Assembly (NCBI GenBank): GCA_964482435.1
Contig: CAYZXL010000017.1
Coordinates: 12,769-76,768 of the forward strand
Length of the DNA stretch: 64,000 nucleotides
From: CAYZXL01 sp964482435
GTDB lineage: Bacteria; Auribacterota; JABMQX01
Direction of reading: 5' to 3'
The notes beneath the pieces were generated by a model that worked only from the letters and a program-made list of their open reading frames with translations, was not told the origin of the DNA and ran no database searches. Position numbers and translations under genes: made by a program. Positions 46,162-55,257 of this stretch are shown in pieces (position 1 is the first letter of the stretch; each line of letters begins with the position of its first letter).

Positions 46162-47349
46162 ATGAAGAACTTTGAGATGACACGACGGAACTTCCTGCGG
46201 GTCACGGCGGCAGGCGCAGCAGGCATTGCCACGGGAATTGTCAGGGGTTCGCACGCCAGCGCCTCGTCGGGCCTGGCGATTCAGGAACCATTTCACGGGG
46301 CAGTTCTCAACCGGAAACACGGAAAGGAAGTGAGCGGCGGCTTGAAGGTCCGTGTATCTGGCGAGGCGCCTCTGCGTGACCACGTGACAGTGAATGGTTC
46401 GCCCGCTGAGCGTGCAGGGACTCAGTTTGTTTCAGAAACTGTCCTCCGCGAGAAGAAGACAGAGATCGTCGCCGCGTCGAAAGGCAACTCTGGCCGCCAC
46501 GAGCACCGGGTGCGTGTTCTCTGGGACAAGCATTCTTTTGCGAGGTATCGCTTTTCGATAGACGATAACAGCTTCTTTCTGAGGGACATCGCCCAGAAAA
46601 ACTATCCCTCACTTTTTGACTGTTTCTACCTGAAGATGCTGCGTGAGCTGCATTCCAAATACGGGGCACGCTTCGTTCTCAACATCTACTACAAGACCGA
46701 CGATGGATTTGAGCTGCCTCAGTTTCCCGGCCGTTACAAAGGCGAATGGCAAGACAACTCCGATTGGCTCAAGCTCGCCTTCCACGCATACTCGCACATG
46801 CCCGACCGCCCGTACCAGTACGCAGCGGCTGACCGGTTGATCGCTGATCTGGAGAAGGTCAAAGGGGAGATATGTCGCTTTGCGGGCGAACAGACCTACT
46901 CGCCGCCAACGGTCATCCACTGGGGAATGGTGCAGCCCACGGCTCTAAAGCTCCTTGCCGACCATGGCGTACGCGTGTTGAGCGGGTACTTCCGCCGCGT
47001 CAATGGAGTCTGGGACATCAACTACTTCCAGGACGATGACCGCTCCGAGTACCTATCTCGACACGATGCCCTTATGGATTTCGAGAGCGGAATCGTCTTT
47101 TCCAGGATTGACATTGTCTGCAACGAAACCGCTGTTCAAGATATCGTGCCCACATTAGACGCCCTCGCGAGAGACCCCAACCGCGCGGAGACCATGGACC
47201 TTTTTACTCACGAGCAGTATTTCTGGCCGTTCTACGCCAATTACATTCCCGACCATGCCCAGAGGGTCGAGGCAGCAATCCGCTGGGTCACCGAGCACGG
47301 GTACAAGCCGGTCTTTTTCCACGAGGGTCTTCTCGGAGGACCAGAGTAA
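46162..47349 (+). CDS. Tat-exported polysaccharide deacetylase-like protein
   Basis: 395 aa from ATG 46162. It begins with a Tat signal (TRRNFLRVTAAGAAGIATG). A small beta domain (about 45-135) precedes an alpha/beta barrel-like part: YRFSIDDNSFFLRDIA, RFVLNIYYKTDDGFEL, LAFHAYSHMPDRPY, VIHWGMVQP and THEQYFW. The D-D, H-x-x-S-H and late H segments resemble the deacetylase fold, but the canonical TFDDG is altered to SIDDN. Activity is therefore uncertain. It is co-transcribed with the M23-like gene. Confidence 0.7.
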   Translation: MKNFEMTRRNFLRVTAAGAAGIATGIVRGSHASASSGLAIQEPFHGAVLNRKHGKEVSGGLKVRVSGEAPLRDHVTVNGSPAERAGTQFVSETVLREKKTEIVAASKGNSGRHEHRVRVLWDKHSFARYRFSIDDNSFFLRDIAQKNYPSLFDCFYLKMLRELHSKYGARFVLNIYYKTDDGFELPQFPGRYKGEWQDNSDWLKLAFHAYSHMPDRPYQYAAADRLIADLEKVKGEICRFAGEQTYSPPTVIHWGMVQPTALKLLADHGVRVLSGYFRRVNGVWDINYFQDDDRSEYLSRHDALMDFESGIVFSRIDIVCNETAVQDIVPTLDALARDPNRAETMDLFTHEQYFWPFYANYIPDHAQRVEAAIRWVTEHGYKPVFFHEGLLGGPE

Positions 47350-47748
47350 GGTGGCACCTTGCATCCCTCCGACTTTCTCTGCGCGCTATCGTGACTCGCG
47401 CAGAAGGTTAGTTCCGCTGCCAAACCCCGGTGGGCCTCCCCGGTCTTTGACCAAATCCGCTTTGTCGCCGCAGGCGCCGGATAGCCGCGCTTTTGTGACT
47501 TCGCGCGCAGGGACCACGTCATTTCTGATACCGATCCTTCATGGGGTCTGCTCGTTGCACAGGCTCAGTAAGCTGCATGCCTCCAGTGTGTGCTTTCGAG
47601 TTCTGTCGTTGCGTGGAAATTGTGCGGGCAGCGCTATGATTTCCCTGCTCCGAGGTGCTGTTTTCGTCTGAGCAGCCTCCCTTTGCAGCGCATTTTTTCC
47701 CCAGTCATCGAGTTTTTGGCTCCGGCGACGCTGGACGGTTATCAGGAG
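47350..47748. other. Convergent intergenic region with hairpins
   Basis: 399 bases between converging genes and no coding sequence recognised. It holds two hairpins with the shared loop word GTGACT, the first of which is listed separately as a possible terminator. Confidence 0.5.
47378..47404 (+). terminator. Possible terminator hairpin between convergent genes
   Basis: Perfect 8-bp stem TCTGCGCG/CGCGCAGA with an 11-base loop, 29 bases after a stop codon. There is no T-run, so it may act with Rho or merely protect 3' ends. A second, shorter hairpin (CGCGC/GCGCG, 47486-47507) shares the loop word GTGACT. Confidence 0.35.
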
Positions 47749-49590
47749 TCACTTCGTGGTTGGGGCTATCTGTCCCTCCATGTCGCCTATGACAAACTGG
47801 ATGCCAGCCAGAAGGTGCCGCAGAAACAGCGGGTTCCAGTATGTCGCCCCTTCGTGGCCCAGCGTCGTGTAGAAAACACGGCCTTTGTCACAGGCCCTGA
47901 CCCATGAGACGGCGTAATCCTTATCGGGGCGCTTCCCGGGGTCCACCATCTGGCTCAAGTCAAGGCTGGCGATGACACGCAGGTTCTTCGGGGAGTAGGG
48001 CGCGCCGAAAATGTACACCTCGTCCATTATCTTGAAGGGCTTCCCTTTGAAACAAGCGTTGACAGGGTGTGCAGGATCATCGAGTTTAATGGTTACCTCC
48101 TGAAGAATATGCCCGCCATAATAACCGCCCATCAGCTCGCCGTACTCGGGCCAGTTCTGGAAGGCGGCCGTCGCGGCGTGGATGCCGACGAGTCCCTTGC
48201 CGCCACGGACATACTCGATGATACTCTCCTTGACGGCCTGATCGAACTTCCTCGCTGCAACCTGCCTCTCGGGGTCGAGCTTGTCGAAGTCCTCCGGAAG
48301 GAAGGGCTCAGGCTCGTGGATGTTGTTGAGCACGAGGGCGTCGAATTGCGGCAGGCGGTCTCCCAGCAAGAGGCGTGGGTCGTCGCTGACGACGGCCTGG
48401 AAAGCCCCGGTCTTCTTGCCGAGAATCTCTATGGCTTTCTCCGCAAACGGGTTCGGAGTGTGCGTCCAGGTGTGTCCCCAGACAAGCACGCGGCGAGGCT
48501 TGGGCGGCGTTGCCGGGGCCGTTTCCGGTGCTGCCCTCTCGATCCGTTCAATCTGCTCCTCGGTGGGTATGGTGACCTGGCGGGCCTCCATCCTGGCCTC
48601 GCGCACATCTGGCGGAGTCGGCCCAGGGCCACGATGGACCGGGAACGAGTCCCGCGGCGCCGTGTGCGCCTCCAGGTCTCCGACAGCGAACTGGATCGCA
48701 TCGAGGTAGAACTGGAGTATTCCCGGATTCCACCAGATTTCCGTGCGATGTCCGAAGCCCGCGTAAAAGACGCGTCCTTTGCCAAAAGACTTCACCCAGG
48801 CCTGAGCAAAGTCATTATCTTCCCGCTGAATCCACTTGACGCCCATGTTGGTGCGCTCGGTATCAAGTGATAGCAGGACGCGGAGCTTCTTCCGGTCATA
48901 CGGAGGGCCAAACTGATATATCTCATCGGCGACGCGGAAGTCCTTCCCGCCAAACACCGCCACGAGCGGATGATTCGGCTCCTCAACCAGCACGGCAACT
49001 TCTTCGTTCCAGGGGTGGCCCGTAAAAGTGGCTCCAAGAAGCTCACGGAATTCTGGCCAATGGGCGTTTGCGGCGATGGCGAAGTGATAGGCTACGATTC
49101 CTCCACCATTTGCCACGTAGTCGAGGAGGCTCTGGCGCAGGACTTTCTCCACGGCTTCCCTCGATTCACCGTACGCCTTCAGTGCCTCCATCGCGGCGTC
49201 ACTTGGGGTGATCCAGGGACCGCAGCTGTTGTTCATCACAACGGCGTCGAATTGCCGGATGTTCTCGGGCAGGAACAAGGCGATGTCATCGCTCACAACC
49301 GGCTCGAAGGCGCGGGTCTTCTCGCCGAGGATGCGCATGGCACACAGACCATAGGGGACACAGTAACCCTTGTGAGGGTCCTTGTCCATGAGGTGGGAGG
49401 GCGTGCTCCAGATGAGAACCCGGCGTTTTCTCATGGGCACGACGCGAGGTTTCGCCGGCGCCGCCGCACGGATTTGGTCTTCTTGATGCCTGGGAATGCC
49501 TTCGGGCGACTTCGCAGGCTCACCGGCGAGAAGAGGCGCCGCAAAAACCGCCGCCATAAGGGCCTTCAGTGCAAAGAATTTCGATTTCAT
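47749..49590 (-). CDS. Exported protein with two tandem ThuA domains
   Basis: 613 aa from ATG 49590, with GAGGAGGG ahead and a signal peptide ending near PLLAGEP. Two ThuA-like (trehalose utilisation, glutamine-amidotransferase-like fold) domains lie at about 55-310 and 365-605. Each ends with the same pattern: GRVFYAGFGHRTEIWWNP and GRVFYTTLGHEGATYWNP, followed by IQF..GD. They are joined by a proline-rich linker. PVC-type bacteria carry many exported ThuA proteins beside Gfo/Idh/MocA genes; the substrate is unknown, but sugar or sugar-acid metabolism is likely. The tandem duplication is less common than a single domain. Confidence 0.87.
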   Translation of the reverse strand: MKSKFFALKALMAAVFAAPLLAGEPAKSPEGIPRHQEDQIRAAAPAKPRVVPMRKRRVLIWSTPSHLMDKDPHKGYCVPYGLCAMRILGEKTRAFEPVVSDDIALFLPENIRQFDAVVMNNSCGPWITPSDAAMEALKAYGESREAVEKVLRQSLLDYVANGGGIVAYHFAIAANAHWPEFRELLGATFTGHPWNEEVAVLVEEPNHPLVAVFGGKDFRVADEIYQFGPPYDRKKLRVLLSLDTERTNMGVKWIQREDNDFAQAWVKSFGKGRVFYAGFGHRTEIWWNPGILQFYLDAIQFAVGDLEAHTAPRDSFPVHRGPGPTPPDVREARMEARQVTIPTEEQIERIERAAPETAPATPPKPRRVLVWGHTWTHTPNPFAEKAIEILGKKTGAFQAVVSDDPRLLLGDRLPQFDALVLNNIHEPEPFLPEDFDKLDPERQVAARKFDQAVKESIIEYVRGGKGLVGIHAATAAFQNWPEYGELMGGYYGGHILQEVTIKLDDPAHPVNACFKGKPFKIMDEVYIFGAPYSPKNLRVIASLDLSQMVDPGKRPDKDYAVSWVRACDKGRVFYTTLGHEGATYWNPLFLRHLLAGIQFVIGDMEGQIAPTTK

Positions 49591-49603
49591 GACTATACCC
49601 TCC

Positions 49604-49813
49604 TCACAATGACCATCCTTCCCGGTAGTTGCAGCGCAGGAGCTTATCCGCCTCTGCATTGCCAACGATCTTGCACTCAACCGGGTCGAATTCAAGATCG
49701 CCCTCGACCTGAGCCGCCACGTTGCCGAGCATGAGGAACTCCGTCAAAGGAGCAGCATATTCAAACCTCGCCCAGGCGGGCTTGCCGCCCCGGCAGTCCT
49801 GGGCGTCGCTCCC
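49604..49813 (-). pseudogene. C-terminal remnant of a second Gfo/Idh/MocA oxidoreductase
   Basis: The minus-strand frame ending at 49604 reads DCRGGKPAWARFEYAAPLTE, then FLMLGNVAAQVEGDLEFDP, then EADKLLRCNYREGWSL and stop. This parallels the end of the intact oxidoreductase at 42961-44307 (GPMTEVILLGN...YRTGWSL). An in-frame stop at 49814-49816 bounds it to 69 codons with no start. Its stop lies only 13 bases before the ThuA gene, so an oxidoreductase-ThuA operon was probably the ancestral arrangement. Confidence 0.72.
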
Positions 49814-50091
49814 TCACGGGAAACGCGCGGCGGGTCGAGAATGACGGCGTGTTTGGTGTTTCAGGAACTGTGCTTTCGATCGTCCGAGTTTCCTTTCTGC
49901 CCCCCCACAACTCCTGATTACACGGTCTTAATATGAAAGCCTTTGTCTGCCCCTTCTTGCATATAATACAGCCCAGCGGGTCCCTGTGCAAATTGGATTA
50001 TCGCTTGGGCTGGATCGGAAGTCTGACTATTCTGCCCAGCAAACGCCCGCAGAAAGCCGGAGAAGAGGTGCAGGGATAGGCGCGGGGGTGC
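49814..50091. other. Non-coding remnant region
   Basis: No gene recognised. A 76-codon minus-strand frame here shows no motif and no ribosome site. It is probably what remains after loss of the body of the oxidoreductase gene. Confidence 0.45.
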
Positions 50092-50601
50092 TCAACAGGT
50101 AAGATGGAAAACGGCGTTGCGGCCCTCCTGGTGTCTCTTGAAGTAAGCGACTGCGTCTCGCGTTGGCAGAATTACAAACTTTACGTTTCGCTTTAGCGCT
50201 TCCGCCTTAACCTCGTTCATCACCGGAAGGCTCGATTGAAATCCTATTCCCACGACCAGCTCCTCGCAATCCCAGGGGATTTCCTCGTCAACCGACAGCG
50301 GCGTGTGACCGAAACGAGCAGCATACTTTTTCGACGGTTTCTTATTCCTCTCCCGCACGGCATTCTTACTAATCACTACATCTTCCTCGAACGTCCTGCC
50401 ATTGATAACGACCTTTCCCCATCTGCAATCTCCAATCTTCAACGGCTGGTCGAGCCTTCTCGGCATCTCACCTCTTCTCGCGGCGGTTTCTCCTTGGGCA
50501 TCGGTGACGTCTCTGCATCCCACCGCAGCCAGCGCGACCGCTGACCACAAAAAGAAAATCAGAATTGATTTTTCCTTTCTATCTCCTGGGGCTGGCATCA
50601 T
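50092..50601 (-). CDS. Predicted lipoprotein with Mth938-like domain
   Basis: 169 aa. The N-terminus has a basic start, a hydrophobic helix and a lipobox-like ending LAAVGC near residue 29, giving a membrane-anchored exported protein. Residues about 58-160 match the Mth938/AAMDC (DUF498) fold: WGKVVINGRTFEEDVVI, then ELVVGIGFQSSLPVMNEVK, then VKFVILPTRDAVAYFKR. Members are usually 110-130 aa cytosolic proteins without a leader, so a lipoprotein form is unusual. Function of the fold is not settled. It stands alone between a remnant and a GH5 gene. Confidence 0.75.
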   Translation of the reverse strand: MMPAPGDRKEKSILIFFLWSAVALAAVGCRDVTDAQGETAARRGEMPRRLDQPLKIGDCRWGKVVINGRTFEEDVVISKNAVRERNKKPSKKYAARFGHTPLSVDEEIPWDCEELVVGIGFQSSLPVMNEVKAEALKRNVKFVILPTRDAVAYFKRHQEGRNAVFHLTC

Positions 50602-50739
50602 TGCTGCCTTTCTTTTTCAAAGATACCCGCAGTTATGAGAGTATATGTGACAACAACGAATATTGAAATGTGCGTCGCTAATCCAGCGTCTTTGTAGAGC
50701 GATGGCGGCACAAACCCAAAGACGAATATCCAATGCCTA

Positions 50740-52182
50740 TCAGCGAACTTTCAGGCCGCAGGCTTTCCGCACCCTCCAGGCTTCATAATATTTCCCAAGC
50801 ATTGCATCACCAGCCTTGGGATCGGCGATTGCTCGATCCAGATGGAAATCCACAATAGCCTCAGGCTCAACCGGGCTTTCCGTCCAAAGGTTCGGACTTC
50901 CCGCGAGGTGTCGAAAGGCTAAACCCCAGGGCTTTGTCTTGCCCTGTTCGGTAACCAGTCCGGAGAACTTCGTGAGGTCCCGGGCAGAGGGTGTGTCAGC
51001 GTAAGCCCAATTGAGCCAGCCTGCGGCAATTCCCCGGCCCTGCATTACCGCAGACCGACACCAGCAGGATTGATCCTCAGGGGAGCGCCCTACAGGATAC
51101 TCCTGGTTTTTGCCGTCATGCCAGCCGAACTCGCCCACGACGAGGGGCTTTCGCGATGCCCCAGCCTTCACGTAGCGGAGTGCCAGCTCAAGATAGGCGA
51201 GGTTCTTCTCAAAGTTCTCGTCGGAGACTGTGGGGTCGCCCCCATAGAACGGGTAAAAATGGATAGACAAAAAATCGAGCGCCGGGGCGATCCGCGAAGG
51301 CCGAAACGCTGCATAGCGAGACGGCTTCCCGTACAACACCGGTATCGTCCATTGAATCAGTCCAACCGTTACCAGATGGTTCGGCGCGACGGCTCGGATT
51401 GCTTCAGCCTGCATCCTCAGCCAACGCTCCGCCAGCGATTCACGGAAACGCTGATAATCCAGCAAGAGCCGCGACCCCGGTGCAGGTGTGTCCGCAGGAA
51501 CTTCCATTTCTTCAAAAGATTCGATGCCCTGCGCCTCTTTTCCCCACGCCTTGCGGAGGGCTTCGAGAGTGCCGTACTGCTCGCGAAGCCATTTGGGCCA
51601 CTGCGCCTTCATTGCGGGTGTGTTCCAACCGACATGCGGCTCGTTCAAAATATCGTACGCGAAAATAACTGGCTCATTGCAGTAGCGGGCGGCAAACGCT
51701 TTCCAGAAAGCGACCTGCACCTCGAGAGCTCTTGGGTCGGCTATGAAGTCGGTTCTCCGCCAGCCTGGATTGCCCTCCCAATGATCGGGGCCTGTCGGAT
51801 GCAGGCGAATTCCATTTCGACGGGCGATGGACAGCATTTTTTCAAACTTCTCCAGCGCGGTGGGCTCCAGATTGGGTGGTTCCGGGAAGAAGCTCTGGGC
51901 TGTCAGGAACACACGCACCACGTTGACGCCGAGCTCTCGCATTACCCGAAAATGAGACTCCACCTTCTCGGGATCGAATCTCTGCCACAGTCTCGGCGGC
52001 CAACCCACATCGGGATCAAAGTAATTGCACCCGAACGGATACCACGGTCTCCCACCAACAGTGAAACCGCTCCCGTCCGGGCTGATACGGACAAATTCTC
52101 GTTCGTCGCCGGTGGCGGAAAGGACGCTTGCACCACAGAAGAAAACAAAGGCAGCGGTCAGTGCGGCCACGGTTTTTTTCAT
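50740..52182 (-). CDS. Exported GH5-type beta-glycanase (mannanase/cellulase-like)
   Basis: 480 aa with a signal peptide (MKKTVAALTAAFVFFCGA). TIM barrel of clan A: VMRELGVNVVRVFL, the acid/base motif FAYDILNEPHVGW (E181), FLSIHFYPFYGG, the nucleophile motif VVGEFGW (E351) and the late WLNWAYAD. Both catalytic Glu are kept. The best guess is an endo- or exo-acting beta-mannanase or related GH5 subfamily; the subfamily cannot be fixed by eye. It is expected in the periplasm or medium and sits among alpha-mannosidase-like genes. Confidence 0.85.
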   Translation of the reverse strand: MKKTVAALTAAFVFFCGASVLSATGDEREFVRISPDGSGFTVGGRPWYPFGCNYFDPDVGWPPRLWQRFDPEKVESHFRVMRELGVNVVRVFLTAQSFFPEPPNLEPTALEKFEKMLSIARRNGIRLHPTGPDHWEGNPGWRRTDFIADPRALEVQVAFWKAFAARYCNEPVIFAYDILNEPHVGWNTPAMKAQWPKWLREQYGTLEALRKAWGKEAQGIESFEEMEVPADTPAPGSRLLLDYQRFRESLAERWLRMQAEAIRAVAPNHLVTVGLIQWTIPVLYGKPSRYAAFRPSRIAPALDFLSIHFYPFYGGDPTVSDENFEKNLAYLELALRYVKAGASRKPLVVGEFGWHDGKNQEYPVGRSPEDQSCWCRSAVMQGRGIAAGWLNWAYADTPSARDLTKFSGLVTEQGKTKPWGLAFRHLAGSPNLWTESPVEPEAIVDFHLDRAIADPKAGDAMLGKYYEAWRVRKACGLKVR

Positions 52183-52780
52183 CGTCTCTGAAAACTCTTC
52201 GGGTTAGAGAACGCTCGCAGTTAGGCTAACTCACAGCCGCTCTTTTTCCAAGTGAATTGTCTCCCGCGTCTCACCTGCTGTGGCCGCACGATGTCCCACC
52301 TGGATGCCTTGTCGGGTTGGAACAGCCCGGCTTGATTCCCTGGTGGAACTCCCGCGACCAGACGGGTCTTGTCCTCACGCGCTGGCCACCTGGTATTCCC
52401 AACATCTCGGCCATGACGAGGTCTGCGCAGCCACCCAGCCACCAGGAAAAAGAGGTCCCCCCTGACTCGGTCCCTCCTTCTTACCGCGGAACCAGTTGCT
52501 TTATCGTAAGAACTGTCAAGAGCACTCCCGAAACGCAATTGTGCGTGCGTACGGGCAACGATCGAAAAGACAGTCAACCATACCCGACGAGGAGGGCGTT
52601 TTCACAACCGAGCGGTATTGCCCTCTTCCTGGTCGCGCGAGTAAGTACACGAATTCAGAAATACGACGACGTATCACACACTGGTCGGAAGGGGGGATAC
52701 TTTCGACAGGATTTACAGGATGGCCGGGATTTGAAAGGGAGAGCACGAAGCTGTCGGCGGGAAATCCTGAAGGCCGCCGG
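52183..52780. other. Intergenic region, no gene recognised
   Basis: 598 bases between two leftward genes. The minus-strand 118-codon frame at 52221-52577 shows no motif or leader. A near-direct repeat CAGGATTTACAGGAT at about 52710-52724 resembles spacer repeats rather than coding sequence. Confidence 0.45.
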
Positions 52781-55222
52781 TCAGAAGCCCAGGTCCTCGC
52801 CATCGTGAGTTGCCAGACCAATCTGCTCGACGCCGCCGCGGCGTCCGTTGTACCACAGCAGCCAGCGGTTGTCGTCCAGGATGGCAAAGGGCTTATAGAC
52901 CGCGTCATGGTCCCACTGGTTGACGCCGGGGCGGATGATCGGGTTGTCAGGGTGACGCTGCCAGTTGGTTATGCCGTCGCGCGACCGAGCGAGCCCAATC
53001 TGTGCGTGATCAACGTCGCGGAACCCTATGTAGAACATGAGATACCAGCCGCCGTGACGGATCACCTGACACGCTGTCACCTTGTGTTTTTCCCATGGGC
53101 TGTCGGGATTGGAACGGAAGATCGGGTTCGCCTCAAACTTTCTCCAGTTGCAGCCGTCGGGGCTGGTCGCATAGCCGATGGCGTCAGGCTCATACTGCTC
53201 TCCGCCGGAGTACCACATGCGAAAAAGCTTGTCCTCCTCGTCCCAAATCGCATGTGGGCACATTACGGCGACCTTCTCCCAGTGCGCCTTGGGCGAAAGG
53301 ACGGGCTTATCGCTCATCCGGGTCCAGGTTTTGCCGTCCGTACTCGTCGCATAGCCAATACAGGAATGGCCTTTTGCCTGGCCTGTAAACCACATGTGAT
53401 AGACGTCTGGACGCTTCAGCACAACTGGCCGATTGATGTCATCTTCCCAACCCGTGGCCGGGTTTGGTCCGAGAACGATAACCGGGTCATTCCAGTGCAC
53501 CCCGTCAATGCTCTCGACCAGCGCGATGCTTTTCTTCGGCCTCCAGGAGAACCACATCCGGAAAGTCTCGCCCTCCTTCAAAACCGAAACGTCGAAGCAT
53601 GTGCCAAGCTTCCCGCCGAGGACCGGGTTGTCCTCGGACTTGACCCATCCTCCGCTTGTGTCGGCGCTTTTGGGTGCGCCCTCAAATGCCCTTTGTTCAT
53701 CCTGACTTACCCCTGGCAGCGGGCCTTCGATCCCTGACTCGAGTTCAGCGACGATGCGCGGATTCAGTTTCTGGGAAGCCCCAATTTCTTTGCCGTCGGC
53801 AAATATGCGCAAACCAGTGCCCTTCTTGTAACGCTCGCCCGTTTTGTCATACAGGACGGTTATAACGTGGTTATGGTACAGCACGCCATCGAGGCAGAAA
53901 TAGTCCCACGTCCCCTCCGGAACGAGCGGGCTAATTTCAATTTTATCGTCGGAACGGGGCCGCAAACCAACCAGTCCAGTGATGACGAGGTCGCAAAAGG
54001 CTGAATGGTTGTAATCCACGCTCCTGGGTTTATCCACAATCCACTTGCCAGTCACACCGTCGAGGTCTTCAGCGATCCACGGTTTGCCGTCCTTGTACTG
54101 CGATCTCGCGTAGTTCGTCAGGATGGTCAGGTAATCTTTCCTGCTGATGATGCTTTGGTCGTAGTTGTTGAGCACGTTCGCCATCGCAACGAGGGTCTGC
54201 GTTGTGGCGTAGGGCCATGATGGGCCGTTCCAGAGACAATCGTGCTCGTGCTTGAACATGAACCGCGGATGGCGCCGTTCCGCAGTTGTCGGGCCAAAAG
54301 GCGCGTAGAAGCCGGCGGGGTCCATGATTTGTTTCCAGGCAACCTCGTAGCTCCCGTCAGGGAGATTGAAGTACCATGGGACAAAACCGATTTCCTCCCG
54401 CACGTCAACAAGCTGGGCATTCTCGCCCCTCGGCAGAGTCTTGAAGAATTGCGCGCCCGTGTCCCACAGCTTGGCTTGGACGAGGTGCTTGATCTTTGCA
54501 GCTTTGTCGCGGTAGATGCGGGCAAGGTCCTTCCGGTTTGCGAGTTCGGCAATGTTGGCAATCGCCACTGCGTCACCGTACATGTAAGAGTTAATTGTCG
54601 GGCGGCAGCCGCTTCCGCCGATGGAAACCTCCATCCCGTCCCGGTCGTCAATCTGCCAGAACAAGCCATTTGGGTCGAGGCGCTCCTTCTCCCAGGCCTC
54701 ATAGTTCCTGACTAAGTCTGGAAGGAGGTCCTCAGGCAGTTCCGGATTGTCATTGACCAGAAACCGCGCCCAGATGGCATCCCCGAGCCAGCAACTGTAT
54801 CGGCGAGGTTCGCCTCCTTTCCGAAACCAGAAGACGCAATAGTCGTCAACATATCGCGGGTTGCGAATCCAGCGTCCTTCGTAGATGTGATGGCCCGCCG
54901 CGCAAGAAATCGAATTGTGTTTTCCCGACCAGCCGACCTTGGGAGTGAACTCGGTAACGATGAACCCGTCGGGCGTCTCTTCGATATGTTTTCTGAAAAC
55001 GCCCCAGCGAAAGTAGTATATTTCCTGAATATGGCTGTCGGGGCACTCAAACAGCGGAACGTTCTGAGGAATCCAGTCCGAATTTTCGCCCATCTCCCGC
55101 TGGAACTCACCGGGGTTCAACAGCAAGAATTGTCGCTCTGCCGCCAGAATGGAGCAGGACAGCCCTGCCCAGGCGCACAGTGCCGACACGAAAAGCATCC
55201 TTTGAAGCAAAGACTTTCTCAT
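52781..55222 (-). CDS. Exported (alpha/alpha)6-barrel glycosidase fused to five-bladed beta-propeller
   Basis: 813 aa from ATG 55222 with a signal peptide ending near LAAERQ. Residues about 40-500 form an MGH1/GH63-like (alpha/alpha)6 domain: NGLFWQIDDRDGMEVSIGG, RPTINSYMYGDA, WNGPSWPYATTQTL and a C-terminal lid with DYFCLDGVLYHNH. Residues about 520-810 form a propeller of the GH43/GH32/GH130-like glycosidase type. It has repeated blades (MWFSWRPKKSIALVESIDG; MWFTGQAKGHSCIGYATS; MWYSGGEQYEPDAIGYATS; WLLWYNGRRGGVEQIGLA). Two catalytic-type folds in one chain suggest processive removal of different residues. It starts 36 bases after the GH38-type gene ends. Confidence 0.82.
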   Translation of the reverse strand: MRKSLLQRMLFVSALCAWAGLSCSILAAERQFLLLNPGEFQREMGENSDWIPQNVPLFECPDSHIQEIYYFRWGVFRKHIEETPDGFIVTEFTPKVGWSGKHNSISCAAGHHIYEGRWIRNPRYVDDYCVFWFRKGGEPRRYSCWLGDAIWARFLVNDNPELPEDLLPDLVRNYEAWEKERLDPNGLFWQIDDRDGMEVSIGGSGCRPTINSYMYGDAVAIANIAELANRKDLARIYRDKAAKIKHLVQAKLWDTGAQFFKTLPRGENAQLVDVREEIGFVPWYFNLPDGSYEVAWKQIMDPAGFYAPFGPTTAERRHPRFMFKHEHDCLWNGPSWPYATTQTLVAMANVLNNYDQSIISRKDYLTILTNYARSQYKDGKPWIAEDLDGVTGKWIVDKPRSVDYNHSAFCDLVITGLVGLRPRSDDKIEISPLVPEGTWDYFCLDGVLYHNHVITVLYDKTGERYKKGTGLRIFADGKEIGASQKLNPRIVAELESGIEGPLPGVSQDEQRAFEGAPKSADTSGGWVKSEDNPVLGGKLGTCFDVSVLKEGETFRMWFSWRPKKSIALVESIDGVHWNDPVIVLGPNPATGWEDDINRPVVLKRPDVYHMWFTGQAKGHSCIGYATSTDGKTWTRMSDKPVLSPKAHWEKVAVMCPHAIWDEEDKLFRMWYSGGEQYEPDAIGYATSPDGCNWRKFEANPIFRSNPDSPWEKHKVTACQVIRHGGWYLMFYIGFRDVDHAQIGLARSRDGITNWQRHPDNPIIRPGVNQWDHDAVYKPFAILDDNRWLLWYNGRRGGVEQIGLATHDGEDLGF

Positions 55223-55257
55223 GTTTGCCGAGCCTCGCTTTTCACGTATGCGACCCC

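Noticed and set aside
52221..52577. 118-codon minus-strand frame between GH5 and the barrel-propeller gene
   Set aside because: No leader or domain; composition unlike the adjacent exported proteins.
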